64,000 nucleotides of DNA, from NCBI GenBank assembly GCA_018340375.1, contig JAFFJZ010000010.1, positions 868,001 through 932,000 of the forward strand. Direction: 5' to 3'. The notes beneath the pieces are model-generated. The model saw nothing but the letters and a program-made list of their open reading frames with translations, did not search any database and had not been told where the DNA came from. Of the stretch, positions 24,308 to 36,788 are shown one piece after another. The stretch comes from Gonatopus flavifemur. Taxonomy: Eukaryota; Arthropoda; Insecta; Hymenoptera; Dryinidae. The translations under genes were made by a program, and so were the position numbers. Position 1 is the stretch's first letter. Each line of letters begins with the position of its first letter.

Positions 24308-24474
24308 GAAAAAAAGCTGTAGCTGGAAACAAGCCCAAGTACTATTTTTGTAGTCACAGTAGTCATATTTTGTATTGAAGTAGCTATAAGAATCACTGTC
24401 ATAATGAAAATATAGCTACTGTGACTAAAAACTGTAATTGGGCTCCTTCAGCTACAGTTTTTTTTTCACAGTGT
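24308..24474. repeat. CACTGTAGCTGAA element, copy 2
   Basis: The left end GAAAAAAAGCTGTAGCTGGA pairs with the right end TTCAGCTACAGTTTTTTTTT. The interior matches the copy at 7849-8014. Its outer CACAGTG resembles the outer ends of the adjacent element at 24135, so the two may have inserted next to or within one another. Confidence 0.75.
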
Positions 24475-24561
24475 AATAGATAGTTGAAGATCTCAGAACA
24501 GTGCGCTGAAGCAACGTGAATTCAGAAGAAGTAACCCTAGCATGCATGTACCATGGGACAC

Positions 24562-24655
24562 ACCCGGTCCCAGCGTGGGCCCCATCCTGCCGATATGGGC
24601 CCTAGACTGGGCCAGAGTGGGGCCGGAGTGGGCCAGAATTCATACACGCTGGGGA
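24562..24655 (+). repeat. GGCCC-rich repeat, copy 2
   Basis: A GC-rich block with GTGGGCCCCATCCTGCCGAT and GGGCCCTAGACTGGGCCAG. It is the reverse-oriented partner of 12628-12720, and both share the AGCGTGTAT edge (here seen as ATACACGCT). It stands out sharply from the A+T-rich flanks. Confidence 0.75.
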
Positions 24656-24952
24656 ACCACTCTGATTATCCGACAATTCCTCACACCGAGGAGGCAAAAA
24701 TGTTATAAAAATTTTTCTAATTTTCTGCATGACATCAGAATAATATTCAAACTTATTTCCGAGATATCAATTAAATAGCTATTCCTTGTACTATAGCTAT
24801 ATTAAATTCAGAACACAACGGTAATTGGCTCATTCTTTATACTGAGAAGAATTCAGAGTCAATTTTTCTGTTGAATTATAGGAATGGAGGGGCATATATA
24901 TCAACTTTCCAATGAAATTTACTATAATTCTCCAATAAAAATCAATCTATGA

Positions 24953-25048
24953 ATTTCTCCGCATTTCTCAAATTGTCCGAAATCTGACAGAAGTGAAGAG
25001 ATTTCTATCAGATTTCAGACGTTTTAGAGAAATGTAGAGAAATGCAAA
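24953..25048. repeat. Short palindromic element
   Basis: GCATTTCTCAAATTGTCCGA with AATCTGACAG on the left pairs with CTATCAGATTTCAGACG and AGAGAAATGC on the right. The loop is only about 15 bases. It is a small MITE or hairpin of unknown origin. Confidence 0.65.
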
Positions 25049-26994
25049 GATCATTTTTATCAGGGCCACAGTAAAATTCACTATGATATGACAATACAAG
25101 CCTGATCAAATTCACAATGTTTGACAGTAAATTCTATTGGAAGTCAGTATTTTCCTCCATTCGTATAATCCCATATTAAATTCAACAACAAACTCCTCTC
25201 AGTGTAGAAGACTTCAATATGAGTGGTCGGATGCACTTGAAACACCCAATCATTACATCCGGTAACAATAATTTCCATGATCAGGGCTTCAAATTTTTCC
25301 AGCCGTGCTTATCTCCTCTTGAACTGAAAAAATAATTTCTTGTATTTCTACCATGCTTAACTTAGGGACGAAAATTACCTGCGTCCAGCATTGGACTTTG
25401 ACCATACAGAATTCTCAATTTCACCATTGCCTCTGATGTGCTTAAGTTAAAATTAAAACAAAGAGGGGCAGGCTGGATTATTTTTTGTGGCTAATGTATT
25501 ACCCTGCTACCGGTTAGCAAAAATACTTCAAATGCGAGAAGTAATTGAGGCTATCCGTAGTAGAGAATTTTATTACCCTCATTAAATGAGACACCGTTTC
25601 ACAAGTTCTAAGCGAAACATAGAATTTATGCGAATGGTAAACGCATAATAAAATTTTTGTGACACTTTAAACGGTGCATTACAATTCCACTATCTTTACA
25701 TCCTGATTTTCCATAAGTGAATTCATAATGATTTGGTTTCCATTTTTTCAGTGTAACGAATCCTAATTAAAGGATTCCATCGTAACCGATTGACTTCTAT
25801 TGATTCCGATGCAAAAATCCAATTCAAACCCATTCACCCGGATAAAAATGTAAATCGATCCATTCCAGATTTGGGGTATCGGAATTAAATATTGTGGAAT
25901 GGGAAAATTCCAAAACAAGAGATCTGATTTTTCATGAGTGGATATCAATCTACGGAATTATTCCATGTACTTCGATGTTTCATCGAAAATTATTTCATAT
26001 CCATCATCCATTGTATTACCACGAATGTTATATCAATTCCTAATCGTTATACATAATCACCATGTTCTCAATTATTCAATGAACTACCTACCATGCCATA
26101 TCATATTTATGTTTCATAGTGGTGAATCCAACTGTATTTATGGTTGGGCGATGAGACCATACAATACACAACCGCAATATGAAAAACAAAAGATAGTTGC
26201 GGTGCGAGCTAGTTTAGTGACTTCTTTCTGAATGAGACTACAAAAAGATTCAAGTAAACGATGATTTCCTCTCTTTTCATCAAATACTTTGTCCTAAGTT
26301 CGATCTAAAAAATGCAGAATGAATTACTTTTATTTCTGGTATTATTAATTTAGTAGTTAGTACCGAATTGGGTCCCGTTGTCATTCACTACAAGAAGAGT
26401 TTGAATTTTATGAAATTAATTTTATAAGAGTTGCAGGCAATATCAACAACTTTCCTACCTGATTTTGTACGGAATTATCAAAATGGAATACCTCATAAAA
26501 AACTAACAGCAAAATTTTAGATGTTTCTGTTTGGAATACGCAGACTATGGTACTCAATCGAGAACTAAGAAAAATTGTTATGCCAGGTTTTGACAGGTTG
26601 TTCCAATTTTGTAATTTTAGAGCAAACCGGGTAGAAAGTTCGTGAATTCGAAGTTGATTAATAATTGTTGTTTGTCAATTGGAGGCCTGGATTTAATAAC
26701 TCACCGGGCGCTCGAATACATTTCGGATCTGATTCAGGAGACCGGTACAAGGAGAAAAAAAAGTTAGTCAAAATGACTATAAAAATATAATTCAGGCACA
26801 TCACAAAGATATCTACAGCAGACGTAATTTTTATCCATTCTCGTCCCCATCTGATTTATAATACAGCTATAATTACGTTGTATTTTGAATAATGAATGCA
26901 TTAACATTGAATTCCAATGAAGTGTTTATTAGTCAATTTATATCATTCACATGCTTTCTACCATTCGAAGAAACAACCATAATGAAAAAATTTG

Positions 26995-27085
26995 GGAATT
27001 TATATGTAATTTATATAAAATTCAATGAAGTTTATATATAAGTTGTATATAAATTATATAAAACTTGACAAATTTTTTCTACCGA
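26995..27085. repeat. Family A (TATATAATT) repeat, well-preserved copy
   Basis: The left edge AATTTGGGAATTTATATG and the right edge ATATAAAACTTGACAAATTT are rough inverted repeats around a TATATAA core that includes AATTCAATGAAG. Confidence 0.65.
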
Positions 27086-28859
27086 GGAAATGTAACTTAT
27101 TTAATTGATGCGGAAGAATTTTTTATCGAATTAAAAAAGTTCATTAGGATTCAATGTCAAGATGTTTTTATTCCTATTAATATAATTCAAAATATATCAC
27201 AGATTCATTAGAAATATCTACAGAATTTATTCAAAATACAATATGCATTGGATACATTACATTGTATATTTGGATGTGAATATATTTTTGATATGCTCAG
27301 ATCTTACCATCTTTCCGATCGGTAAAAATTTTATCTACGCAAATAAATTACTCAATTTTTTCAAATGACAAGTGTATTTTCGAAATTACTCAGAAAAATA
27401 TGTACAACAAATTAAATATAGGAACATCGTTTCATAAAACTTGCTTCAAATTTTTTGTATGATATGTACAAATCTGATTCAAATTCTATATGAGTTGCAT
27501 GAAATCATTTTCAATGAATGTTTCTATTCTAATTACTATTAGCGTTTCCTTTTTGGAGTTCGACAATGACTAGAATGGTACTAAAGAGTTCCGGAATGTC
27601 CACATTTACAGGATATAACAAACCCTCTTGTGTTCTTCCGTCTCCCCGCAACTATCTTTCGATTGAAAAATTCACCCAATTCCGAATCCACCAAACTAGT
27701 TGCATTCAATTCAGTGGAATCGCGTGAGTCAGTTCCCGAATTGCCAAGTCAAAACTAGTTTCATCGAAAGATTACACTTTCTTTTCTCTGTCTTAAGAAT
27801 ATGAATCAATGGTAATTTCACAATTCGTTTTAGTTGCGAAAAATGATGTTTCCTGGACACGTGTATCTCTCGAATTCTAATGATCAGTCTGACGGGAAAT
27901 GTAGATGACATACAGGAGCCGGTTTGATCCCCGTCGGATGTAAAAGTGGGTTGCACAAGGAAACAAATTTTTATTTGTCACAACCAGGCGTATGGTTGGA
28001 TTTAGGTCACCCCGATGTATTTGACTGCCTCGATGCAACCAACCGTGGTATGGATTCCAGAACCAGATCTCAACTAAATGAAATTTGACTATTTCTATTC
28101 GTTGACTATCCTTCCCAATTCATAGAACATTTTCAATTTTCGAAACCACTTTATTCTCATTGATTGATGTTTTTATTTCAAAATAAAATATATATATCAT
28201 TGATAAAACTTCAACTATAGCGAAATATCAATTTTGTGTTATCGTTGAAGCAGTTACAGAAGGATTTTCGCATCATTCTTTTATAAAAGAATATTGAATG
28301 ACGAAGAATTGATAATGATATATAATTTCATCGAGCCAAGAAGAGTACTTTTCATTACTCCAAATTACAGTTTGAATGTTCATATCAAAACATTAACGTA
28401 TGCAAAACGATTAATTCCAAAATGAAAACTCCATTGAACAGTAAAAATGATCGTATTTACAAAGAATGAATATCAATCATTTTCATTTCAAATGTACCGA
28501 TATTGTAGAATCAAGAAAACCAACAGAAGCTCTTCAATTAGAAAATCAATTGCCATTAACAATTTCTGGAAACTTTGTACAGAATCACATCTATAGTTAT
28601 TAAAGCGGTCATGACAATTAACTTTTAGTTTCACAAACAACGTATCTAAGGATTCACGGACGAAATTACAACAATTTCAGTTGCATGACGATGTAAGTTC
28701 GCGTACACATCGATCATACCTTCCGAGTTGTAATTCCAACCTTCTCTCTCATTCCAATAAATTTGGAGCTTGAAAAAAGCTCGTTACAGAAAGATGGCAT
28801 CTTTATGAAGAAAAACTGATATTCGTTCGATTCCTTGAATTTTTCGAAAATGTCTCTCT

Positions 28860-29480
28860 TATATAAGTTGGCCACCTAACGCTACTTTAATTTAATGTGA
28901 AGGATGAAAAAAAAGAGCGCGAAATAGAGAATTTGCCCGAGGCATAAGAAATTATAGGTCCGATCCTGTTTAAAGGCGTCTTTCTCCCTCTTCCCCAGCT
29001 TATTAGACTTTTTCTCTCCCTCTCTCGCGTACGAAATATAGCCTTCTTCCTTCCAGGCAAGCTGCGGCGTGGACGCCGGCTCGAGAACTCATATATGCGA
29101 CGTTGCCGCACGAAGCTTTCACCCGCCCGCTCACAAAGGAAGACTGAAGTCTAACGACCAATCGGATTGGTTTGAGAATCGGGTGGGGATGGCGGGAGAC
29201 TACCACTACCGACGCTAAGGCAACGTTGCTCTTCTATCTTCTCCCGTACGTTTCATTTCGTTTCATAGAGAATTCGAGAGAGCCATGGAGACATTTAGTG
29301 TCTCTTTTCTCTTTCTCTCTCTTTCCATCACCTGAAACTTGGCTCTCTTTTTCCATTCTCTTTTTTATCTTCCTTCATCTTGGAGAGAAAAAGAAAGCAA
29401 GATATAGAGAGAAAGAAAGAGAGAGAGTGAAGGCACTGGCAAACCCTTCTCTACCCTTGAAACTCGAGGTCAACTTTTAG
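28860..29480 (+). promoter_or_regulatory. Candidate promoter or regulatory island with CCAAT boxes
   Basis: A TATATAAG box (28860-28867) opens a 600-bp GC-elevated stretch, unlike its surroundings. It includes GCTGCGGCGTGGACGCCGG and CACCCGCCCGCTCAC, and a double CCAAT element CCAATCGGATTGG at 29158-29170, followed by GTGGGGATGGCGGGAG. The right part (29290-29440) is pyrimidine- then purine-rich (TCTCTTTCTCTCTCTTTCC, AGAGAGAAAGAAAGAGAG). These features suggest a transcription start region. No gene downstream is convincing, so it could serve a non-coding RNA, an alternative first exon of an outside gene or an enhancer. Confidence 0.4.
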
Positions 29481-29674
29481 GCAGAAAAAGAAAGATGATG
29501 GAAGTCAGTTGCCCTTTGCACACCTCTTTCGTTCTGTATGTGTATAGTTTTTTGCTCCTCTTAGTTTCGTTACATTGCTGTTGCTTGCTACACAGCTACT
29601 GCGATCACTGGAATTTGCCCCACATCGAGAAGAGAACATACACTTCCGGCTTTTCGCGCACCCCTTATTCCGTC

Positions 29675-29699
29675 CATATATATATATATATATATATAT
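29675..29699. repeat. (TA)n microsatellite
   Basis: About 24 bases of alternating TA, with a second short run at about 29747-29760. Confidence 0.9.
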
Positions 29700-30800
29700 C
29701 TTCCTTCCACAATACCGAGTTTTTTCGAAGATGTTGGTATTTTAATCTATATATATATATCAAGCAAGTCCCTCGTTACACTATCGGTTTGGAAAAGAAC
29801 AAGGTTAATCAAGTCAATTTTTTATCTCATTGAAACAATTGACGTAAGATCTTTGGTCCGAAGACGGTGTATAATACTTTACTCTCCCTTTCAGCTGAGA
29901 TCCGTTTGAATGATAAGACAAACTTGAACGATAGAGGATACATTATTGTTATGCCACGAAAGTAAAAAGAAATATTATGCTGTTCACGTCTTATTAAATT
30001 GTTTGATGCTTTTTTTTCTTTCCTTTTTATTCTTTTTTTGAATCAGATTTCGTTTCTCGTTACATTCTGAATTGAACCTGTTTTGGGAGCAAGGAATGTC
30101 GTTCTTAGAGTGAGAATCCATTCTCAACAGGTGAAAGTTGACAAATGCTTCTGGATAGGGATAACCGATTGGAACTATATGGGTATGAATTGTATGCCAT
30201 ATCCTCCCTCAATGAAATCCCTCTTCAAATACCGGGAGTGAAATGTCACTCCAAACAAATCAAAGTATCATCATCACATAACTGTGATGTTCATGATACC
30301 TCGAGATACGGTGCTTAATAAATTCCCGTTACGATACTTGATATCTGAATTCATTCTGAACACCTCTAGAGATTTTTTACGAATTCATTTTGAACTTTTG
30401 CAACTGATGGTGCCTAGGAATGAAAAATTGTAACAATATGTATGCATGATATATGTTCGTGTCTGAAATACGATGCGATTAATAATAGCCATGATTTATG
30501 GAAGAAATATGGATGAAATTTCATTAAGGTAAAGAAGATTGTAAAATCTCGTGATAAATTACCGACCAAGACAGCGATATTACATTGAGAAATGTTACAT
30601 CTGCGAGAGATCCAAAATACCTGTAAGATATCGTCTCAGATATGTTATATACAACTCAGATGTATCTCGGAGCATTGTGATCAAACGCACCATGACCTTT
30701 CGTTGTATGAAATGATAATTGTACTGAGAAAAGTTTTAAATTCACAAGTATCTTCAATTGGGTGGGAAAAAGTATTTTTCAAATTACCAGGTTCATCGTG

Positions 30801-30950
30801 TAGGGATCTTAATGCTCGACGGTATTTCACGATATCGATATTTTGTATGCAATTTATATGCAATATTGATCGATATCCTATGAAATTTAATGTAAACTCG
30901 CGGAATTTTCTATAAAGAATATCGGCGCAATCAAATATCGCCTATCCCTA
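30801..30950. repeat. Family B MITE, copy 3
   Basis: It begins TAGGGATCTTAATGC and ends CGCCTATCCCTA, so TAGGGAT termini are inverted. The interior GGTATTTCACGATATCGATA and AACTCGCGGAATTTTCTATA match the family. Confidence 0.8.
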
Positions 30951-31683
30951 TTTTTTCTCTTGTAATTTATGCGAAGAAAATCATTTCGTTTAATGACAAG
31001 ACTGAAAAAACACTCTAGCTCGTCCCAAGGTTGGCACAACAAACTTTGGCTAACAATTGGACTGATGTTATCTATCCCTGGTTAAAAAATCCTATAGGAT
31101 CCGAAAAAAACCGGGTCAAAATTAATCGAAATGAATAGGGTTAGTCGGAAAGCCTCGAGTACCGATTCAAAATGAAAAGGACTCAATTAGGACTTGGTAT
31201 CTATAGGATTGAATCGAGGATTTACCCATTGAAAAATATATGTTTTATTGGGATTATTAGGACTCGACGCAATCTATCGGTTTGCATAAGAGATATCTGG
31301 TTGGATCTTTGAAATTTTCTTCATTTCATGAGGCAAACTGTTTGATTCGGAAGTATCATTAACCTCGATCTACTGAAACTGAAGGGGAAATTTTTGGGAT
31401 TGAATTGGTAATGGATTGGTATGGGCACTATCCAATTCAATTCTAGAATGTATAGATTTGATTCATTAATGGATTTCAGTTGGATCATTTCAAGGTTTTA
31501 ATTTATTCGAATTGGTTTTCATTGGAATGTTTCATGATGTCTATTTACAGAGACGAATGGAAACAGGGTCTGTAGATTTAAAATTTGATGTTTTGTGGTT
31601 GGTTTTTATTGAAATTCGCCGTGATGTCAATCTAAAAATGCGCATGCTCGATGAAATCTGAAGCTTCTCTTATGAATCACAAC

Positions 31684-31747
31684 CCAGACAACGCAAAGCT
31701 CTCAAAGATAACGTGTATGTTATCTTTCAGAGCTTTGTGCTGTCTGG
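31684..31747. other. 64-nt near-perfect hairpin (miRNA-like or tiny MITE)
   Basis: The left arm CCAGACAACGCAAAGCTCTC then AAAGATAACGT pairs with ATGTTATCTTT then CAGAGCTTTGTGCTGTCTGG. About 30 pairs form, with two mismatches and two positions that are G-U in RNA, around a very short loop. Size and pairing suit a microRNA precursor. The loop is shorter than usual, and a short inverted-repeat transposon would look the same. Confidence 0.4.
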
Positions 31748-34700
31748 AAAGATGACCTTCTTGCACGGTTGAAACACAAAGATGAGAACAATTGATCGAT
31801 TAATTGTAAAGGACTCTAGATCAAGGTTTGATCGAATTTGCAGATGAGTTCCTACCGTAATAGTATCAAACGGAAGTTGAACCATCTAAATTTTGGTCAC
31901 TAGGTGCGTGATCATTGTTTTACCCTACACAAGATCCTTTTAATGAGGGTTCCCTGATTCGATAGACATACCATCGAATCCTATTAGCGATAAAAATTCA
32001 ATGAATGAGAACGATTGCTCTTGTCACATCACCAATTATATCCAATACTTGTTTTTCGGAAACAGAATTGCATGGGTATTGGTTTTCAACGTTATTGTAT
32101 GTATGCAACATTCTGATGATACCAAGCGTCGTACACATAAGTAACACAATTTTGATGATCAGTGCCTGAATTTCAAAGTTTTAACGACTAAAGAATGGTA
32201 AATAACCACTGGGCCAGGGCTGATCCGAATCTGTGTTCGATTTGCCACGGTCTCCACAAGTCTGGCCTGATAGTTCAGCATACTATTGGTTCAAACAGGA
32301 ATGACGCTTGGCACAATAATAATAATAATAATAATCACTGTACAATGACACACAGGGATCAAGCTTTGAGGGTGAAATTCTTCAGAGGAGAATCACACCA
32401 TTATAAGATTATGTTATGATGCTTCATTGAATAAAACTAAATTCCTTTGAGTTTGATGCAATGTTCACAGTACAACTAGAGTGTCGAAGAATGCGAACTT
32501 CCCGGTGATAATACAAGCTTGTCCCAGGCTTGGCACATTTGTTCTATTGTTTTTAAATCATTTCCATCCTATATTGTGGAGAAGAAACTTATAAACTGAA
32601 CTATAGAGTAATTACTTTTCTTATCGCAATGTCTGTGATCAAATAAACATTCGTTGTTGCTCGTTGAATGTCCAAAATTCGTTTTGCAGGAAACATGAAG
32701 ATTCCAATCGATCATTAAATTATAGTTTTATCGCGAAAACATAATTAATGATAGTAGATTTGAATTTGCATACTTTGACATTATCATCATTAACAGTGCA
32801 ACGTTGCATGTTCAGGTTGCTCTCTTATGCATCATTATACAATGTTATCATGATTTATAATCCATTTTTATGTTTTCTCATTCCTCGTGGTATGCAGTTT
32901 TAGGGATTTTGTTGAGAATGTAGTTACCAATGCGAATTTTGTGTTGAAAAGAACACATTCTATAGAAATATGATTGTATGATTTTCATTTGCCATTGAAG
33001 GATACTGATGAGCGATTGAAAAGAAAAATCACAACATAAATAAGCAATGATCTGCATTTTTATCACTGAATGGTGGTGTACGTATGAAACCACCTTGAGG
33101 ATGACATTGTTGATACGGCTTATTGATGTTGCATCTCACCCAGGTCACAGGATATTTAAAACGGAAGTCTACCACTTTTCATACATACTTCACTTGATGC
33201 TTTTTCTTATATGATTCATTTTTTAATCGAATGATTAGATTTGAAACGTATTAGATGAGACTTCCAGCACCGGGATTGAGTCTCATGCCCTCGATTTGAA
33301 CATGAATCAAGCCAAATAGTGGGGAACTCATGATGAAAATAGGGTTAGCAATGAATTGTATGATGGAACTGATTTCTCCCTGTGTAAGAAGAACATTGAA
33401 TGAAATTTAGTGGTATTGCAACCACACTTTTGGAATTAACGCGTGAACATTGATTCGAGTGAACAATCAGACGAATAGATGCATTGAGGGTCCAATTTCT
33501 TTGATTGAAATGAAATTTTCTTCGTCCTCGTTCCAATAAATCTAAATGTTTTCAATGCAAAAAATTTCAGTTGAATGCAAAAATTTTCTATTGATTTGGA
33601 ATTATATTTTTGGAATCCAAAAAGGAATATATTTTACGAACTTCTTCGTTTCGATTTAATGAAAAATTCTTTTATTGAACTGATTTTTTCTTAATTGAAA
33701 ACAAGATTTATTGGCATGTGGGCAAAAAAAATTTTCTTTCTGAGGAAGAACTGGGTTTTCAATCTGTTCTAAGTGTTACCGATTGTGTAAAAATGTTGAC
33801 CATTTGATGGGGTCAAATCTTATATTCAGTACGAAAATAGAATATTACAGAGCAAAGTACACGGAAAGCAATTTTCAATTCTCTAAATAGAACTGATTCT
33901 ACGGCACTGAGCACAAAGGCTGAGAATTGCAGTTCTTTCGACTGAATATCCTTTTCTCCATGTAGAATCGTTGAGTTCATTTTCGTCGATTCCCATCAAA
34001 AATTTGTACTTTGCAAGAACACAGTTGGTTGTTTTGGAGCGTACATGATGAACATTGCAACCTCTCGTCTGCCTTCGATATTGCACGATAATTGCATGAA
34101 ATTATTTTCTCTGCCTCGTACGATCATAATATCGTGATATTCTGAAAACTCATCAACGATGTTTCTATTCGTTTAAAAATTCTCTGAATTATTTTCCACT
34201 TGTAGGGAATATAACTAATTTACGGTTTTGTCCGTGATACTGATAAAAGGATCGCAAGAAGTATTTCCCGGTATCACATATCCGATACTGACTGTTGAAC
34301 CGCATGAAAAAAGTGCTAAAGACGGATATAATATTGCAACGAACAGAGCGTAGATGTTATCTACATCATTAGTTTTGCAATTATGATTAGACTCTCTTTG
34401 AACGTCGTATCAATTTTGAGAAATTTTTGAAAATTTATGATTATTATTGGATTCCAAGACTGTACTCGATAACTTTTTACCTGAAATTGGTCAACAACTT
34501 CTCTGATGTACGCTTTATTTTCCCTTATACCACATACCAAGCGGCCTGATGATACCCAGGTAGAAAAGAAGGCGTCGTATTATCCACATTTTGACGAAGA
34601 TCTGTTCCCAGAATTTTTCCCTTCCTACTGTTTTCGAGGATATACAATCATTTTTCTTTATAGTCAAAAACAATGAGACGCTTCGTATTATGTGACGAAT

Positions 34701-36297
34701 GATTTAATTTGTATGATTTATTTTGACAATTGATCACGCTTTATCGTGAATTATGGTGTGAAAGTACATAAAATTCGATAATGAACTTTGAATTACAGTT
34801 TCTATCACGTCATCTTCTTCAATTGTATAGATATTGAGGAAAGAACTCATTTGGACTTGAGAAATCTTCGATTGGATACAGCGAGATGACTATTTATTTT
34901 ACATAAATTTTATATAATTTATATATAAATGATACACAAGTTCAATTTGTTCCCCACTCGAAAGGTTTTCTATCGAATGTTATGAGAAATGTCATGAAAT
35001 ATATTTTCAAACGATCGTTGAATTTCATTCAAAGGTAATCAATCATGTTTCCGTGTGAAATAAATACTTATTTGGCTAAAAACTTTTATCCTGCTGTAGT
35101 TATGAAATGTACACACCTTTTGAAACCATACAAAATCAAACGTTTCTATAATCTACATATAAATTGGATAATACTTTCCTCGTGAAACATAAGACAACCA
35201 GGATTGTGAAACGTAAAGTATACGACGAATGTATGATAAGAGCACCATCGATCTCACAGAATGGGAAATTTGGAGTTTGCGTTACAATGCACTCAAACGA
35301 AATACCCTACAATGATGATTTCATGCACGTCTGGAATAGATGTTCGAGATGTCTATGTGCATATAAGGAAGACAGATGAAATATTTAATATCCTTATTAT
35401 GGATATTTTTGTTTCATTCGAGGACCAAGAGATACACGTTATTGAAGTGAAACATCATCCGTGGAAAAGGATCATAGATTACACAGTACAAGTCGCTTAC
35501 AGTCGCCTATGTACCGTGAAGATTTGCTTTCGCGTTTAGTGTTAGACGGAATAAAGGAAATGAAACTACACAATGTGCACAATATCTCACCACGAATCCA
35601 CATTATGGAATATATAGATAAGTGGTTACACGTTGCTCAATGGGAAAAAGAAATTTTTCTCAGAAATAGACACGAATCAATGAAAATTCATGGTCCTCTG
35701 TATCTGTTTTAACGGTATTATTCTGAAATCAATTAACAAAAGATTTGATTAATAACTGCATATGTAAAATTCCAAGACATACATTTATTATTGAAAAAAT
35801 CATTGAATTATACACAATATTACCAAATGTATAGTATGTTCTTTCCATGTTATTGGTTTATTCTACTCAACAAGAGACTATAATTGGCGAACCCCTGATT
35901 CGTATTATCGTTCTCTGCACGACAGATGGTTTCAACTCCACAGAGGTACCCGTATAACGCATTTACAGTACAAGCCATATTTCAACTGATCCGTTATCAT
36001 TTTTGCCGTTCGAATACGTGAATGCAAACGAATTATCCGGTAATAAATGTATCTAGTATTTTTATCATACAATATATTTATTAGCGAATAATGATCAATT
36101 ATTATGTATAAAAATCTTAGTTCCCATTATTATAGTATACCCTAAAGTTGTTAAGGATAAATTGGATGTATCGTCCCAGCTAAATATTAGGGGAAAGTCA
36201 ATATCATTGATCAAAAGGTTTGAATCATTGAAGAATGAACAAAAATTGATTTGTCCGACAGCCCGCATGATGATCTACAACATTTGATATACAGTAC

Positions 36298-36391
36298 GCT
36301 CTAGAGGGATAGTGCCGCGGTTCTCTTTCTTGTTCACAGGTCTGCCCTTGATAGAGCAAGGGAGAGACCATTCAGCACTATTTGGAGAGCG
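36298..36391. repeat. Short inverted-repeat element, GC-elevated
   Basis: The left arm CGCTCTAGAGGGATAGTGCC then GGTTCTCTTTCTTG pairs with GAGCAAGGGAGAGACCATTC then AGCACTATTTGGAGAGCG. About 94 bp, non-coding. Confidence 0.7.
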
Positions 36392-36509
36392 GACTACATT
36401 TTTATCCTCATCTCAGAAGAAAAGTTTTGGTTAAGAATATTCCCTGAATTCCACAAACTAATGGTTTTTAAAAAATTACAAAGCTAAATTACCACTGATC
36501 ACTATCATA

Positions 36510-36788
36510 CACTGCTCTCTAAATCTGGAAGAGTGAAAAATCAAGTCTTTCACTCCACTAAGTCTCAGAAGTGAGCCAGTCCGCTTCGAGTGGGATTTCC
36601 ACGCGTTTCGATTGATCCCCCACTCTTTTAGAGTGAAAAATTGACTCTAGAATTTGAGTGGCCCTGAGTTTCTAACCTCAAACCTTAGGATATCACTCTA
36701 AAAGAGTGGAAATTTCACTCAGAATTTCGACAGGCTCACTTTTGGCTGGCTGAAGAGTGAAATCTCACTCTAAAAATTTTAGAGAGTG
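36510..36788. repeat. Inverted-repeat element built of AGAGTGAAA words
   Basis: The left end CACTGCTCTCTAAATC pairs with the right end TTTTAGAGAGTG. Inside, AGAGTGAAA and TCACTCT(T/A)AAAGAGTG recur on both strands at least six times, so the arms themselves are made of short repeats. Confidence 0.7.

Larger units (their letters stand above)
20269..28850. other. Gene-free A+T-rich region with scattered repeats
   Basis: No open frame here has a recognisable domain or splice context. The dispersed repeats inside are listed separately. The remaining DNA (for example 22.3-23.0 kb and 25.1-26.9 kb) shows nothing beyond A+T-rich sequence. The 22.1-22.27 kb and 25.76-25.93 kb stretches share words such as CTATTGATT, GATGCA and AATTCAAACCCAT and may be two copies of another old repeat. 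Confidence 0.6.
29834..36290. other. Gene-free A+T-rich region
   Basis: Apart from the family B copy, the small hairpin, an (AAT)n run at 32314-32335 and a family A trace near 34900-34935, I see no supported feature. At 31074 the words CCCTGGTTAAAAAATCC look like an isolated end of the CCCTGGTTGAAA group of elements. Open frames near 35.2-35.7 kb are short, unmatched and lack splice context. Confidence 0.55.

Noticed and set aside
29495..29833. 112-codon frame with a hydrophobic Leu/Cys start resembling a signal peptide
   Set aside because: It runs through two TA microsatellites, has no mature domain and no splice or homology support. It is kept only as part of the promoter-like island.
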